Source of the DNA: Blastomonas sp. SL216
Lineage (GTDB): Bacteria > Pseudomonadota > Alphaproteobacteria > Sphingomonadales > Sphingomonadaceae
NCBI GenBank assembly: GCA_026625625.1
Contig: CP113055.1
Span: 2,897,001 to 2,961,000 of the forward strand
DNA: 64,000 bases
Direction of reading: 5' to 3'
The translations under genes were made by a program, and so were the position numbers. Position 1 is the stretch's first letter. Each line of letters begins with the position of its first letter. The notes beneath the pieces are model-generated. The model was not told where the DNA came from and made no database searches. It was given only the letters and a program-made list of their open reading frames with translations. Shown piece by piece: positions 1 to 8,757 of the stretch.

Positions 1-520
1 CCATCGGCATCAGGCGGCGCGGTGCCTCGCCAGGGCCATAAGCGCCGAAAATTCGCGCGTGGCACCCGGTGACGGCCCCGGTCCGAAGGCAATCGACGAG
101 CAGGCGGCCAGCCTCGAACTTGGCGCGCGCATAGGCATTGTGCGGCGCGCACTCCATATCCTCGCGCAACCGGCCCGAGCGGCCATATTCCGCCATGCTG
201 CCGCCGCCGATGATGCGGCACCCCGCGGGCGCTGCGGCAAGCAGGTTCTGCATCATCGCGCATTCCTGGTCGATCAGCACAGGATCATTGGGGTCCGGGG
301 CAAATACCCCGGGCGATGCCAGATGGATGACAGCCCCAGGCTGCATCGCGCCCATGAAGCCCCGCACCGCCGCCGCATCGGTCCAGTCGAGCTCGCTGCG
401 GCGCGGCGCCAGCACATTCGCGCCGCGCGCGTGCGCTAGGGCAACGACGCGGCGTCCGATGAAACCGGATGCCCCGGTTACGACCAGGGTGCCTGCCAAT
501 GGTCCCGACTTATTTTCCAC
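1..520 (-). CDS. NAD-dependent epimerase/dehydratase (SDR), cut by left edge
   Basis: The frame is open from a GTG at 520 to the window edge, so the C-terminal part is missing. It has the extended-SDR Rossmann motif TGASGFIGRR near residues 15-24, a serine in GGGSMAEYG, and the catalytic Tyr-x3-Lys as YARAK (Tyr130, Lys134). Extended SDRs of this kind act on nucleotide-sugar 4-keto intermediates. Because rfbF and rfbG lie a few genes upstream on the same strand, a reductase or epimerase working on CDP-4-keto-6-deoxyglucose is plausible, but this is inferred from context only. An alternative start is TTG at 499, which has a GGGA element just upstream. The start is therefore uncertain; the family call is firm. 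Confidence 0.85.
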   Translation of the reverse strand, partial: MENKSGPLAGTLVVTGASGFIGRRVVALAHARGANVLAPRRSELDWTDAAAVRGFMGAMQPGAVIHLASPGVFAPDPNDPVLIDQECAMMQNLLAAAPAGCRIIGGGSMAEYGRSGRLREDMECAPHNAYARAKFEAGRLLVDCLRTGAVTGCHARIFGAYGPGEAPRRLMPM

Positions 521-556
521 GCACGTTCTTTTTCATCTGATGACCTGATGGCAATT

Positions 557-1288
557 TCAGCTGGCCTTGAGGAAATGCGACAGCCTGTCGGCATATGTCC
601 TCTCGACCGCAACACAATCCTGAATACCTTGCTCGACCACATAGCCCGCCTGGCAGAGGCGCGCCGCGATCGTCCGCACCACATCCTGCGACAGGTTGAT
701 CGATTCAAACTTGATCACCTTGGGCCTGATATGCACGAGATCGACCATCTGCATGATCTCTCCGTCAAATCCCTCGGTGTCGCACATGAGGATATCGATC
801 GACGCATTTTCGGGCACATGATGTGCAACGATGTCGGCCAGAGACAGGCACTCGACCTGCTCTTCGATGATATGCTCGGCCGGAACGCCGTTTTTCAGGA
901 TGTGCGCGCGCGAGAATGATCCGATGCCATGTTGCCAGCTGATCGAGACCTTGGCCGGGTCGACCCGGTAGAGAATGGCCGATGTTTCCACCGGGTGAAT
1001 GGCGACATTCAGCGTCCTGATGTCGCGGTGCCGCTTGTAGACCTCTTCCAGCGTCTGGAAATAATAGGCGATGGGCTCGACCGCGATTCCCGGCAGCTCG
1101 TGCGCGCCCACGATGGCAAAAAAATCGTCGAAATCGATGCCGTTGTTCGCCCCGACCTGGAGAAAGAACGGCTTCCTGCCGCGTTCGGCCTCCAGCGCGA
1201 CCAGCAAATCTATGGATCGCTTGAAAAGGCTGTACCGCGTCACCTCGACGCCGAACGATTTCAGAAGTTTCAGAACCACGCGGCGCAT
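557..1288 (-). CDS. FkbM family methyltransferase
   Basis: The 243-residue protein has an FkbM-type SAM-dependent methyltransferase fold. Residues 45-50 read VGANNG (motif I). EPIAYYF at 71-77 is the usual second SAM-contact strand, and MCDTEGFDGEI at 168-178 is the D-x-E-G motif typical of FkbM enzymes. These proteins O-methylate sugars or polyketides. In this locus the likely target is a sugar hydroxyl of the surface polysaccharide, but the substrate cannot be read from sequence. The gene lies between a glycosyltransferase and an SDR gene on the same strand. The length is normal for the family and no residues appear to be missing. Confidence 0.88.
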   Translation of the reverse strand: MRRVVLKLLKSFGVEVTRYSLFKRSIDLLVALEAERGRKPFFLQVGANNGIDFDDFFAIVGAHELPGIAVEPIAYYFQTLEEVYKRHRDIRTLNVAIHPVETSAILYRVDPAKVSISWQHGIGSFSRAHILKNGVPAEHIIEEQVECLSLADIVAHHVPENASIDILMCDTEGFDGEIMQMVDLVHIRPKVIKFESINLSQDVVRTIAARLCQAGYVVEQGIQDCVAVERTYADRLSHFLKAS

Positions 1289-1401
1289 CGGCTAGACCTG
1301 GCCATCCGTGCAATGGCCAGCAACGCTGGGTAGTGCGTGCGCTAGGGACCATGACGACAGGTGGAACAAACGCGCTGCGGCGCGGATGTTTCGCACCGCC
1401 A

Positions 1402-2577
1402 TCATTTTTGCGCCGCTTGCAGATACAGCGTTTCCAGACGCGCAGCTATCATCGCCCAGTCATAGCAATCCACGGCGACCTTGCGGCCGTTGCGCCCCAT
1501 TAGCGCAAGCGCATCGTCGTCCAGGCCGATCACCTGCTCAAGGCCCTGGGCGATTCCCGGCGCGGTATCGGGCACGACCACCCCCGCCTGCCAGTCTGCG
1601 ACCTCGGCCATATGGCACTTGTCGGTGATCAGCAGCGGCTTGCCCGCAGCCATGGCTTCGACGATCGCCATCGAAAAGCCTTCCTGGTGCGACGGGAGCG
1701 CAAAGACATCGGCCACGGCAAAGGCGATCTTGGCATCGGGACCGGTCAGATCGGTGGTGATGGCAATGTGCCCGGACAGATCGTTCTGCGCGATCGTGCG
1801 CTCGATCGCGGCGAGATAGTCGGCATCCTGCGGGATACCCACGACCAGCAGGCCAACACCGTCCAGCCGGTCCTTGTGCAGGGCAAAGGCATCGACCAGC
1901 AGGTCCAGGCCCTTTTTGGGATGGATTCGGCTGAAATACAGGATCGTGCGCCGCCACGTCGCGACGACGGGCAGCCGCGCCAGCAATGCCGATGGATCGA
2001 GGCTGTCGGTGATCCGGGCGATCGTCGCGCTGTCAATGCCGTTGGGCACGATGACGTGGCGCGCATTCGGGACGACCTTGCGCCCCTCGTTGCTCTCTTC
2101 CTCGGTGCCGAAGACCACGGCATCGGCCTTGGAAAGCATGGTTCCGGTGCCGCCCAAAGCCAGCACCAGCTGCTTCTTCCAGGCCGACTGGCGCATCGAC
2201 CAGCTGTCGAGCATGCCATGGCTGGAGACGACAACCGGCTTGCCCGCCGCGCGCATCACCTGCGCCAGCTGGGCGAGGTGCCCTTCCCAGATGCCATGCG
2301 CATGCAGCACGTCGATAGAGCCGCACTGCGTCGCAAATGCCTGTTTCATCGCGCTGCTGCGGGCCAGCGCTGCGGGCGCATCGACCGGAAAGCGCAGCAG
2401 CTCGACCGAGAGCCCGTCAAACTGCTCGTCAAACGCCCTGGAAACCGATGGCGTTTCGCGGGTGAACACCGACACCCGGTGCCCGCGCCGCGCCAGCGCG
2501 GCGGCACTGCCCGCGACAACCTGCGGCGGCCCGCCGGTATGCGGGTCCATGTCGCCAATGGTCATCGCGATGTGCAT
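1402..2577 (-). CDS. Glycosyltransferase family 4 (GT-B)
   Basis: The 391-residue protein is a cytoplasmic GT-B enzyme. The N-terminal acceptor domain carries GGPPQVV (15-21) and SHGMLD (119-124). The C-terminal donor domain has PNGID (178-182), SRIHPKKG (216-223) and the E-x7-E signature EGFSMAIVE (299-307), which contacts the nucleotide sugar. It should add one sugar to the growing lipid-linked repeat unit; donor and linkage are unknown. It lies 14 bases after rfbG, so it is probably co-transcribed with the CDP-glucose genes. The length is normal for GT4. Confidence 0.92.
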   Translation of the reverse strand: MHIAMTIGDMDPHTGGPPQVVAGSAAALARRGHRVSVFTRETPSVSRAFDEQFDGLSVELLRFPVDAPAALARSSAMKQAFATQCGSIDVLHAHGIWEGHLAQLAQVMRAAGKPVVVSSHGMLDSWSMRQSAWKKQLVLALGGTGTMLSKADAVVFGTEEESNEGRKVVPNARHVIVPNGIDSATIARITDSLDPSALLARLPVVATWRRTILYFSRIHPKKGLDLLVDAFALHKDRLDGVGLLVVGIPQDADYLAAIERTIAQNDLSGHIAITTDLTGPDAKIAFAVADVFALPSHQEGFSMAIVEAMAAGKPLLITDKCHMAEVADWQAGVVVPDTAPGIAQGLEQVIGLDDDALALMGRNGRKVAVDCYDWAMIAARLETLYLQAAQK

Positions 2578-2591
2578 GGGTCGGCCTGCGG

Positions 2592-3695
2592 TCAGCCGGG
2601 CAGCGCCCAGGCTATCGCAGCCTGTCGTGCTGCGGATTCATAGGCGGCAATCTGGCCCAAAGTCAGCGCGCGGATATCGTCTGCGCCATCGGCCCATTGC
2701 CGGTACCAGGCGATGGTTTCACCCACCGAAGCCTCGAAATCCCAGGCCGGACGCCATTTGAGATGCTGGTGCGCCTTGTCGCAGTTGAGCGCCAGGGCAA
2801 AGGCCTCGTGCGGCTGGTCGGCATCCTTGGTCATCTGCCAGCTGCCGCCACCCCAGCACTTCAGCGCGAAATCGACCAGATCGCGCACCGGGCGGACGCC
2901 ATCGATATAGGGGCCGAAGTTCCAGCCCTGGGCATAGGCCTGCGGATCCTCGCTGGTGGCAAGCCGCGCCGCCAGCCACAGATAACCGGACAACGGCTCG
3001 AGCACATGCTGCCAGGGGCGGGTCGCCAGCGGATTGCGGATCTCGATCGGCGCCTGACGGGTCAGCGCGGCGATGCAATCGGTGATCAGGCGATCCTTGG
3101 CCCAGTCACCTCCGCCGATGACATTGCCGGCGCGCACCGATGCCAGCCGGATCGGGCTGTCGGAGGCGGCGAAATAGCTGTTGCGCCAGCTGTCCACCAC
3201 CAGTTCGGCTGCACCCTTGGACATGCTGTAGGGATCGTGACCGCCCATCGGGTCGATCTCGCGATAGCCCCAGATCTGGCCGTTATTGGCATAGCATTTG
3301 TCAGAGGTGATCACGATGACGCTGCACGGCTTGCCGCGGCGACGGACCGCCTCGAGCACCTGCGCGGTGCCGATGACATTGACGCTCAGCGTATCGACCG
3401 GCTCTTCATAGGACAGGCGGACGAGCGGCTGGGCGGCGAGGTGAAACACGATTTCGGCATCGCTGGCTTCCAGCGCGGCATCGACCGCTTGGGAATCGCG
3501 GATATCGCCCACCCGGTGCGCGACCAGGCTTTCGACGTCCGCCAGATCGAACAGCGCCGGAACCGTCGGCACGTCGATCGAAAGCCCGGTCACCTTGGCA
3601 CCCAGCTTGTCGAGCCACAGGCTCAGCCAGCTTCCCTTGAACCCGGTATGCCCGGTAACCAGGACGCGCCGACCCTGAAAATAGTCCAGAAACAT
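2592..3695 (-). CDS. rfbG: CDP-glucose 4,6-dehydratase
   Basis: The 367-residue protein matches CDP-glucose 4,6-dehydratase, which converts CDP-D-glucose to CDP-4-keto-6-deoxy-D-glucose with bound NAD. The nucleotide motif is TGHTGFKGSW (14-23), the form characteristic of RfbG. SDKCY lies at 131-135, and the catalytic YSMSK has Tyr156 and Lys160. The gene begins 6 bases after the end of rfbF, the preceding pathway step, so the two are almost certainly one transcript. The product is the branch point to 3,6-dideoxyhexoses (abequose, paratose, tyvelose, ascarylose) and branched sugars. No further CDP-sugar enzyme is certain in the window except possibly the truncated SDR at the left edge. Confidence 0.95.
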   Translation of the reverse strand: MFLDYFQGRRVLVTGHTGFKGSWLSLWLDKLGAKVTGLSIDVPTVPALFDLADVESLVAHRVGDIRDSQAVDAALEASDAEIVFHLAAQPLVRLSYEEPVDTLSVNVIGTAQVLEAVRRRGKPCSVIVITSDKCYANNGQIWGYREIDPMGGHDPYSMSKGAAELVVDSWRNSYFAASDSPIRLASVRAGNVIGGGDWAKDRLITDCIAALTRQAPIEIRNPLATRPWQHVLEPLSGYLWLAARLATSEDPQAYAQGWNFGPYIDGVRPVRDLVDFALKCWGGGSWQMTKDADQPHEAFALALNCDKAHQHLKWRPAWDFEASVGETIAWYRQWADGADDIRALTLGQIAAYESAARQAAIAWALPG

Positions 3696-3701
3696 GCAGC
3701 C

Positions 3702-4490
3702 TTAGCCTTCTGCCCAGGGGGCGTTGCCGCTTTCCCACAATTCGTTCAGCAATGCCCAGTCGCGCGCGGTGTCCATGCATTGCCAGAATCCGCCATGGCG
3801 GAACAGCATCAGCTCGCCTGCCGTGGTCGCCTCTGCCAGCGGCTCACGCTCCAGCATCACGTCATCGTCCTTGTCGACGACGAACCGGTCGATGAACTCG
3901 CGCTGCATCACCATGAAGCCGCCATTGATATAGCGGTCGGTCACGGTGGGCTTTTCCGCCCAGTCGGTGACGGTGTCGCCGTCCAGCACCAGCTCGCCAA
4001 AGCGTCCCGGCGGCACGACGCCCGTCATCGTCACCAGCTTGCCATGCGCCTGGTGAAACGCCTCGAGCCCCGCAAGATCGACGTCGCTCACGCCATCGCC
4101 ATAGGTGAGCATGAAGGATTCGCCCGGCTCGATATATTTGGCAACCTTGCGCAAACGGCCGGCCGTTCCGCTGTCGGGGCCGGTTTCCGCAATCGTCACC
4201 TTCCAGTCGTCGAGCTCGTGCGCGTCATGAAAGGTCACATCGCCACGCTTGCCGGTATGGATCGTCACATCGGCCTGGCGGGCATGATAATCGAGGAAAT
4301 AGCTCTTGATCGCCCAGCTGAGATGGCCTGCGCACAGGATGAACTCGCGGTGCCCGCGGCGCGCATAGCTGCGCATGATGTGCACCAGGATCGGTTCGTT
4401 GCCGACCATCGCCATCGGCTTGGGTATCAGGTTGCCGGTGACTTCGCCCAGCCGGGTGCCTTTGCCACCGCACAAGATAACCACCTTCAT
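3702..4490 (-). CDS. rfbF: Glucose-1-phosphate cytidylyltransferase
   Basis: The 262-residue nucleotidyltransferase makes CDP-glucose from CTP and glucose-1-phosphate. The N-terminus carries the pyrophosphorylase signature LCGGKGTRLGE at residues 6-16. Further family features are TYGDGVSDVDL in the middle and WAEKPT before the sugar-binding segment. The length is standard for RfbF. It sits between a methyltransferase gene (31 bases upstream) and rfbG (6 bases downstream) and supplies the substrate of RfbG. Confidence 0.95.
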   Translation of the reverse strand: MKVVILCGGKGTRLGEVTGNLIPKPMAMVGNEPILVHIMRSYARRGHREFILCAGHLSWAIKSYFLDYHARQADVTIHTGKRGDVTFHDAHELDDWKVTIAETGPDSGTAGRLRKVAKYIEPGESFMLTYGDGVSDVDLAGLEAFHQAHGKLVTMTGVVPPGRFGELVLDGDTVTDWAEKPTVTDRYINGGFMVMQREFIDRFVVDKDDDVMLEREPLAEATTAGELMLFRHGGFWQCMDTARDWALLNELWESGNAPWAEG

Positions 4491-4521
4491 CGATCAATCC
4501 TTCTACGCAATCTGTGGAACG

Positions 4522-5160
4522 TTACGCGCCAGGGGCCTGGGCGACGATGATCATGGACTTGGCCAGCGGCTTGATGCGGCCGACGCGGTCGAACGACATC
4601 ACCCGGAAACCCTGTTCTTCCAGCAACGTGGTCAGGGATTCGCGCGACCAGAACTTGATATGGCCGTGATCCCGAAGCGCGGTGTAATGCTGGTCCATCT
4701 TGCCGGTGACGGCCAGCGCCAGGTTCTTGATATAGCTGTGATAGGGCGCACTGATGATCAGCGTGCCGCCGGGCTGCACCAGATGCCGGATCTGCTCCAT
4801 GTACACGCGCGGTGCATAGAGATGCTCGACCACTTCCAGGCTGACGACCAGCGGGAAGGTGCCAAGCTTTTCCGCCAGCGGCTCATAGACCGAGCCATGG
4901 TGGAAGGCGATGCCGGGATAGCCCTTGGTGGCGTGCGCAATGCCCTGATCCGACGCGTCGATGCCGACGACGTCATAGCCCTTCTTGCTGATCCAGTTGG
5001 TGACGAACCCATTGCCGCACCCCAGATCGAGGATGCGCGTGCCCTTGGGCGCATGCTGCAGCAGCAGCTGGTCGAGCGCGGGCAGCAGGCATTCATGCGC
5101 AAGCGTGCCTTGCGCATCCTTGTAAACGTATCCGCCTTCAAGGGCCTTCAGTTGTGTCAC
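4522..5160 (-). CDS. Class I SAM-dependent methyltransferase (UbiG-like fold)
   Basis: The 212-residue protein has a typical SAM-binding motif I, ILDLGCGNGF, at 43-52, the acidic strand-2 end GIDAS (66-70), and the motif SLEVVEHLYAP. The overall pattern is that of UbiG-like or Methyltransf_11/23 proteins. Inside a polysaccharide operon, between a glycosyltransferase and rfbF, it most likely methylates a sugar or nucleotide sugar. A C-methyltransferase on the CDP-hexose branch is possible, but nothing in the sequence proves it. Confidence 0.85.
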   Translation of the reverse strand: MTQLKALEGGYVYKDAQGTLAHECLLPALDQLLLQHAPKGTRILDLGCGNGFVTNWISKKGYDVVGIDASDQGIAHATKGYPGIAFHHGSVYEPLAEKLGTFPLVVSLEVVEHLYAPRVYMEQIRHLVQPGGTLIISAPYHSYIKNLALAVTGKMDQHYTALRDHGHIKFWSRESLTTLLEEQGFRVMSFDRVGRIKPLAKSMIIVAQAPGA

Positions 5161-5211
5161 GCTGATACGCCTCTTCTCGTCAACGTCGGACGCGCTAGCA
5201 TCGCCGCGCGA

Positions 5212-6423
5212 TCATGCCAACCGACTTATCGCCATTTTGAGGCACTGCCGGTCGATCAGATTGGGCCGCACCTGCGGCTGACGCATCGCATAGGCTGCTG
5301 CATCGCGCATCCCGGTGCCGAAACGATCGGGGCCCCAGTCGGCCACGTGCCGGGCTGCCTGGCCCGCCAGCCGCTCGCGCACATCCGGATCGGCCATGCG
5401 GGCAAGTGCATCGGTAATGCCGGCACCGTCATAGGGATCGATCAACAGGCCGTTCACATCATCGGCGATCAGCACCTCGGCACAGCCGCAGCGCCGCGAG
5501 ACGATGGCCGGAAGCCCGCTCGCCAGCGCCTCGTTGATCACCAGCCCCCATTGCTCGGTGGTGCTGACATGCACGAACGCCCCTGCCGTCGCATAATAAG
5601 TCGGCAATTCGTCGATCTGGCGGAAGCCGGGATAATGGACATGCGCGCCGAGCCCCAGCTCGGCGGTCAGGGCTTCAAGCTCTGCGCGCATCTCGCCATC
5701 GCCCAGCATGACCAGCGGCCAGTCCGCCGGATCGGCGGCGCGCCCCTGGCGAAAGGCCGCATAGCTGCGCAACAGGGTCGGCAGGTTCTTCTTCTCGATA
5801 AAGCGGTTGGATGCCAGGAAATAGCGGTTACGCCATTCCTGAGGCATGGCCGTGCCGCCCAGCGACGGCATGGCGCCGCTGGCGCGCACCGCCTCGGCCG
5901 CAGAGGCGAAAAAGGCGTTGTCCACGGCATTATAGCCCCGGAAGATCGCCCCGGGCGCCAGGCCAAGTTCGTGCATGTACTGCGCCTGGGAATCGCTGGT
6001 CACCAGCGCGGCGGCATAATGGCTGACCACGCCCTTTTTGGCGAACTCGGTCGGCCAGGAACGCTCGAAATCCCAGCCATTGGTTTCAGACATGCAGATC
6101 ACGGGAATGCCGCGTTCGGCGCACCAGCGGGTGAGGGCCAGCGCTGCGAGCGACGACCAGCCCGGCACCGCGATGCAGTCCAGCCCCAGCGGCACGAGCT
6201 TCTCGTTGAAGATCTGGACGAACTGCGCGGCATCGCAGCCATTGGCCGTGCCGTTGGAAAAGGTGATGTGGGTCAGGTTTTCCGGGAGGTCAGGATTGAC
6301 CCAGGCATATTCCGAATTGCTCGGCGACACCTCGATAGCCACGACGTCACAATATTTCGCCGCGCCAGCCATGCGCGCCACGTGATACGGGCCAAAATTG
6401 TCAAAGACGATCCCGATTTTCAT
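5212..6423 (-). CDS. Glycosyltransferase family 4 (GT-B)
   Basis: The 403-residue protein is a GT-B glycosyltransferase. The N-terminal domain starts with a GT4-like NFGPYHVARM acceptor loop. The C-terminal half has a SNRFIEKKNL strand and the EQWGLVINEALASG segment, which contains the E-x7-E donor-binding motif, followed by GLPAIVSRR. It probably transfers a sugar from a nucleotide donor to the polyprenyl-linked oligosaccharide at the inner face of the inner membrane. It is in the same direction as its neighbours, with a gap of about 50 bases on each side. Confidence 0.9.
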   Translation of the reverse strand: MKIGIVFDNFGPYHVARMAGAAKYCDVVAIEVSPSNSEYAWVNPDLPENLTHITFSNGTANGCDAAQFVQIFNEKLVPLGLDCIAVPGWSSLAALALTRWCAERGIPVICMSETNGWDFERSWPTEFAKKGVVSHYAAALVTSDSQAQYMHELGLAPGAIFRGYNAVDNAFFASAAEAVRASGAMPSLGGTAMPQEWRNRYFLASNRFIEKKNLPTLLRSYAAFRQGRAADPADWPLVMLGDGEMRAELEALTAELGLGAHVHYPGFRQIDELPTYYATAGAFVHVSTTEQWGLVINEALASGLPAIVSRRCGCAEVLIADDVNGLLIDPYDGAGITDALARMADPDVRERLAGQAARHVADWGPDRFGTGMRDAAAYAMRQPQVRPNLIDRQCLKMAISRLA

Positions 6424-6478
6424 TGGCTTTCACATTCCTTGCATTTCTAAGCCCGCGCTGCGGATGACCTGGCGGATC

Positions 6479-7441
6479 CTAGCGGACGACGCCGGCCGCT
6501 TGCGGCTGCAACCGTTCGAAGAATCGACCGGCAGAGGCCAATACATGCCAGCGCTCTGCCGCACGATTGCGCAAATCGCGAACATCGTCATCCGACAAAT
6601 CATGGTGCCATTGCGATGCCTTGCCGATCGCCGCAACCCATTCTGCAGGATCGAGCGTTTCGCAGACAAAGACCTGCTCGACATCCTCGAAAATCGAGGA
6701 GGTGCGGCCCCGGGAGACCACGATCGGGGTGCCGCAGCCCAGGGCCTCCAGCGTCGTCGTCTGGCCAGCAGCATGCACGTCGCGCGACAGCGGGTTCACC
6801 ACACAGCGCGCGTGCTGGTACAGGGTCCTCAGCTGTTCGAAGCTGGGGAAGGAGACGATCTCGAGATTGTCGTGAAGAGGGGCATATTTCTCCTTCGCCC
6901 CATCCTGGTTGTTCAGCCAGACCACCTTGTGTCCAGCAGCGCACAGGCCAAGCAGCACGGTGGGATCGCGGTCATTGGACCCCGGGCAGAAGATATAATC
7001 CTCGCGGGGGGCGTCGGAGATAACGAAAAACTCGGCATCAAAGCCATAATCGACGATCTCGGCGTCGCGACCTGCGAGCAGCTGGACGTCGCGCCCAGCC
7101 GCCGGATCGTTGACGAAAACGATCCGTGACCGCTTGAGAATCATGCTGGTCAGCAGCCGCTTCAGGCCCGTCCTCGGGCCGCTGCCCCAGTAGAGATAGG
7201 CCATGCGCTGGCCCAGAAGCGCCTTCGCGATACACACATTGGTCGGATGGACTGCCACATAATAGGTGTCAGCGCCGCCCGTGCGAACATGCGCAAGGCG
7301 ATAGGACCAGCCCGACACCATCGCGAGAGCACCGAACCAGGTCAGCGGGCGATCGACGGGCGCACCCTCGGCCAGGGCACGCATCCGTTCGTGCGCCCGT
7401 GTCACTTCATCAAACAGGGTCTGGTCAAATTCGAGCAGCAT
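6479..7441 (-). CDS. Glycosyltransferase, GT-B type (GT1/GT4-like)
   Basis: The 320-residue protein lacks a long N-terminal acceptor domain but has a GT-B C-terminal half: FCPGSNDRDPTVL, KVVWLNNQD and the donor-site region TTTLEALGCGTPIVVSRG. It is shorter than a usual GT4 protein (about 370-400), so the N-terminal domain is reduced. The start overlaps the end of the upstream wzy-like gene by 17 bases, which implies translational coupling. Substrate unknown. Confidence 0.78.
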   Translation of the reverse strand: MLLEFDQTLFDEVTRAHERMRALAEGAPVDRPLTWFGALAMVSGWSYRLAHVRTGGADTYYVAVHPTNVCIAKALLGQRMAYLYWGSGPRTGLKRLLTSMILKRSRIVFVNDPAAGRDVQLLAGRDAEIVDYGFDAEFFVISDAPREDYIFCPGSNDRDPTVLLGLCAAGHKVVWLNNQDGAKEKYAPLHDNLEIVSFPSFEQLRTLYQHARCVVNPLSRDVHAAGQTTTLEALGCGTPIVVSRGRTSSIFEDVEQVFVCETLDPAEWVAAIGKASQWHHDLSDDDVRDLRNRAAERWHVLASAGRFFERLQPQAAGVVR

Positions 7442-8756
7442 TCGACGGACCCTTGTTGCCGATTGCCGGACGATCAGTACGCATGATCTTCCCGATCCAA
7501 AGTATGAGCAGCGTCGCCGCCACGGGGGCGTAGATCAGCAGTGAGAGATTCTGCACCGATCTGAACAGCGAATAGACCCACAGGGCCCAGAACAGATAGC
7601 CCACCAACCCGAACGGACGGCCGAGCAAGGGCGCAAACGAAAGCCATAATCGGTAGACCAGAATGCAATACAGAAAGCCCGCAAACGTCCCGCCGACCAC
7701 CCCGAACATCGCGACGAATTCTCCGAGGAACAGGATCGTCACATAGTCAAGTTTAAAGGGACCAAAATAGGCCTGCGACAGGAACGGCTTGTCCGGCCAG
7801 ATTGCACGCGGCACGGGCGTGGCCGCGACCGTGAAGGCAAAATATCCCGGGTCCCATCGATAGTCGGTCTTGCTGGCCCGGTCATAGGCGTACCAGGCAC
7901 GATAGATGGAATCGTCCTGGTGATAGGTCACGCCATAGTCGCGGCGCGATTGCAGCAGCTCCGAATAGCCTTCGGAGCGGAAAAGGATCATGACCGATGT
8001 CGCGATCACGATCAGCCCAACCCCCAGGCCTGCAATCGCCACCCGCGCACCGATCGACTGAAATTTCAACAGCGCAAAGATCGTTAGGCTGGCAATGGCC
8101 AGAACGATCGGCGTGCGTGTCCCGTCGGTCAGAAGTATAAATACGGCGAACAAATAGACTATGAACGACACAACCCTGACGGCGGTGCTCGAATAGATCA
8201 TACTGAATGCCGTGATAATTGCGGCAATTGGAAATAGAGCGGAGATCAACTGGAAAAACGGATTGCTGACGATCTGTTCGGATTCAAGGTCTCGGGCCAG
8301 CAGCGATGGCACCCATTGGCGCTCGTTGCGCGGGCCGAGCATCTGTTCAAACACCCAGGACGGTGACCAGTCGCTGAGATAGAGACGCTTCAGCATTTCG
8401 ATGAGAATGAAAAGAACAGCAATAAGCAGGGCGTAACCACCGGCACCGCGCCCGATCTGCCCGAAATCCCTGACCGAATTGAGGGAGGCAGTCATGTCCT
8501 TGTGCTGCCACAAGCCCGTGATGAAAATGGGCAAGGCAAAGCAGGCGAGCGTCAGCATCTGATAGACAATGAGGTTCGCCGGATCGATCAGTTCCAAACT
8601 GAGGTCATCATATCCGCGGACGAAAAAGTCCGAATAGTGCACGAACATAACAACAGAAAAAATGAAATGCGGGTGCAGCACGTGCCGGAAGCGCAGCCAG
8701 CTGAATGCGACCGCTGCCGTCATCACCCCGATCTGAACGAAATAGAAAAATATCAT
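7425..8756 (-). CDS. Wzy-like oligosaccharide repeat-unit polymerase (multi-pass membrane protein)
   Basis: The 443-residue protein is hydrophobic throughout, with roughly ten membrane segments and one long polar loop around residues 255-330 that contains many aromatic and charged residues. This is the layout of O-antigen/EPS polymerases. Such proteins polymerise lipid-linked repeat units at the periplasmic face. Sequence conservation in Wzy is poor, so the call rests on topology and on its place between a flippase gene (1 base away) and a glycosyltransferase gene (17-base overlap). The gene is visibly less GC-rich than its neighbours: I counted 57 G or C in bases 8161-8280. Confidence 0.75.
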   Translation of the reverse strand: MIFFYFVQIGVMTAAVAFSWLRFRHVLHPHFIFSVVMFVHYSDFFVRGYDDLSLELIDPANLIVYQMLTLACFALPIFITGLWQHKDMTASLNSVRDFGQIGRGAGGYALLIAVLFILIEMLKRLYLSDWSPSWVFEQMLGPRNERQWVPSLLARDLESEQIVSNPFFQLISALFPIAAIITAFSMIYSSTAVRVVSFIVYLFAVFILLTDGTRTPIVLAIASLTIFALLKFQSIGARVAIAGLGVGLIVIATSVMILFRSEGYSELLQSRRDYGVTYHQDDSIYRAWYAYDRASKTDYRWDPGYFAFTVAATPVPRAIWPDKPFLSQAYFGPFKLDYVTILFLGEFVAMFGVVGGTFAGFLYCILVYRLWLSFAPLLGRPFGLVGYLFWALWVYSLFRSVQNLSLLIYAPVAATLLILWIGKIMRTDRPAIGNKGPSNAARI

Positions 8757-8757
8757 C

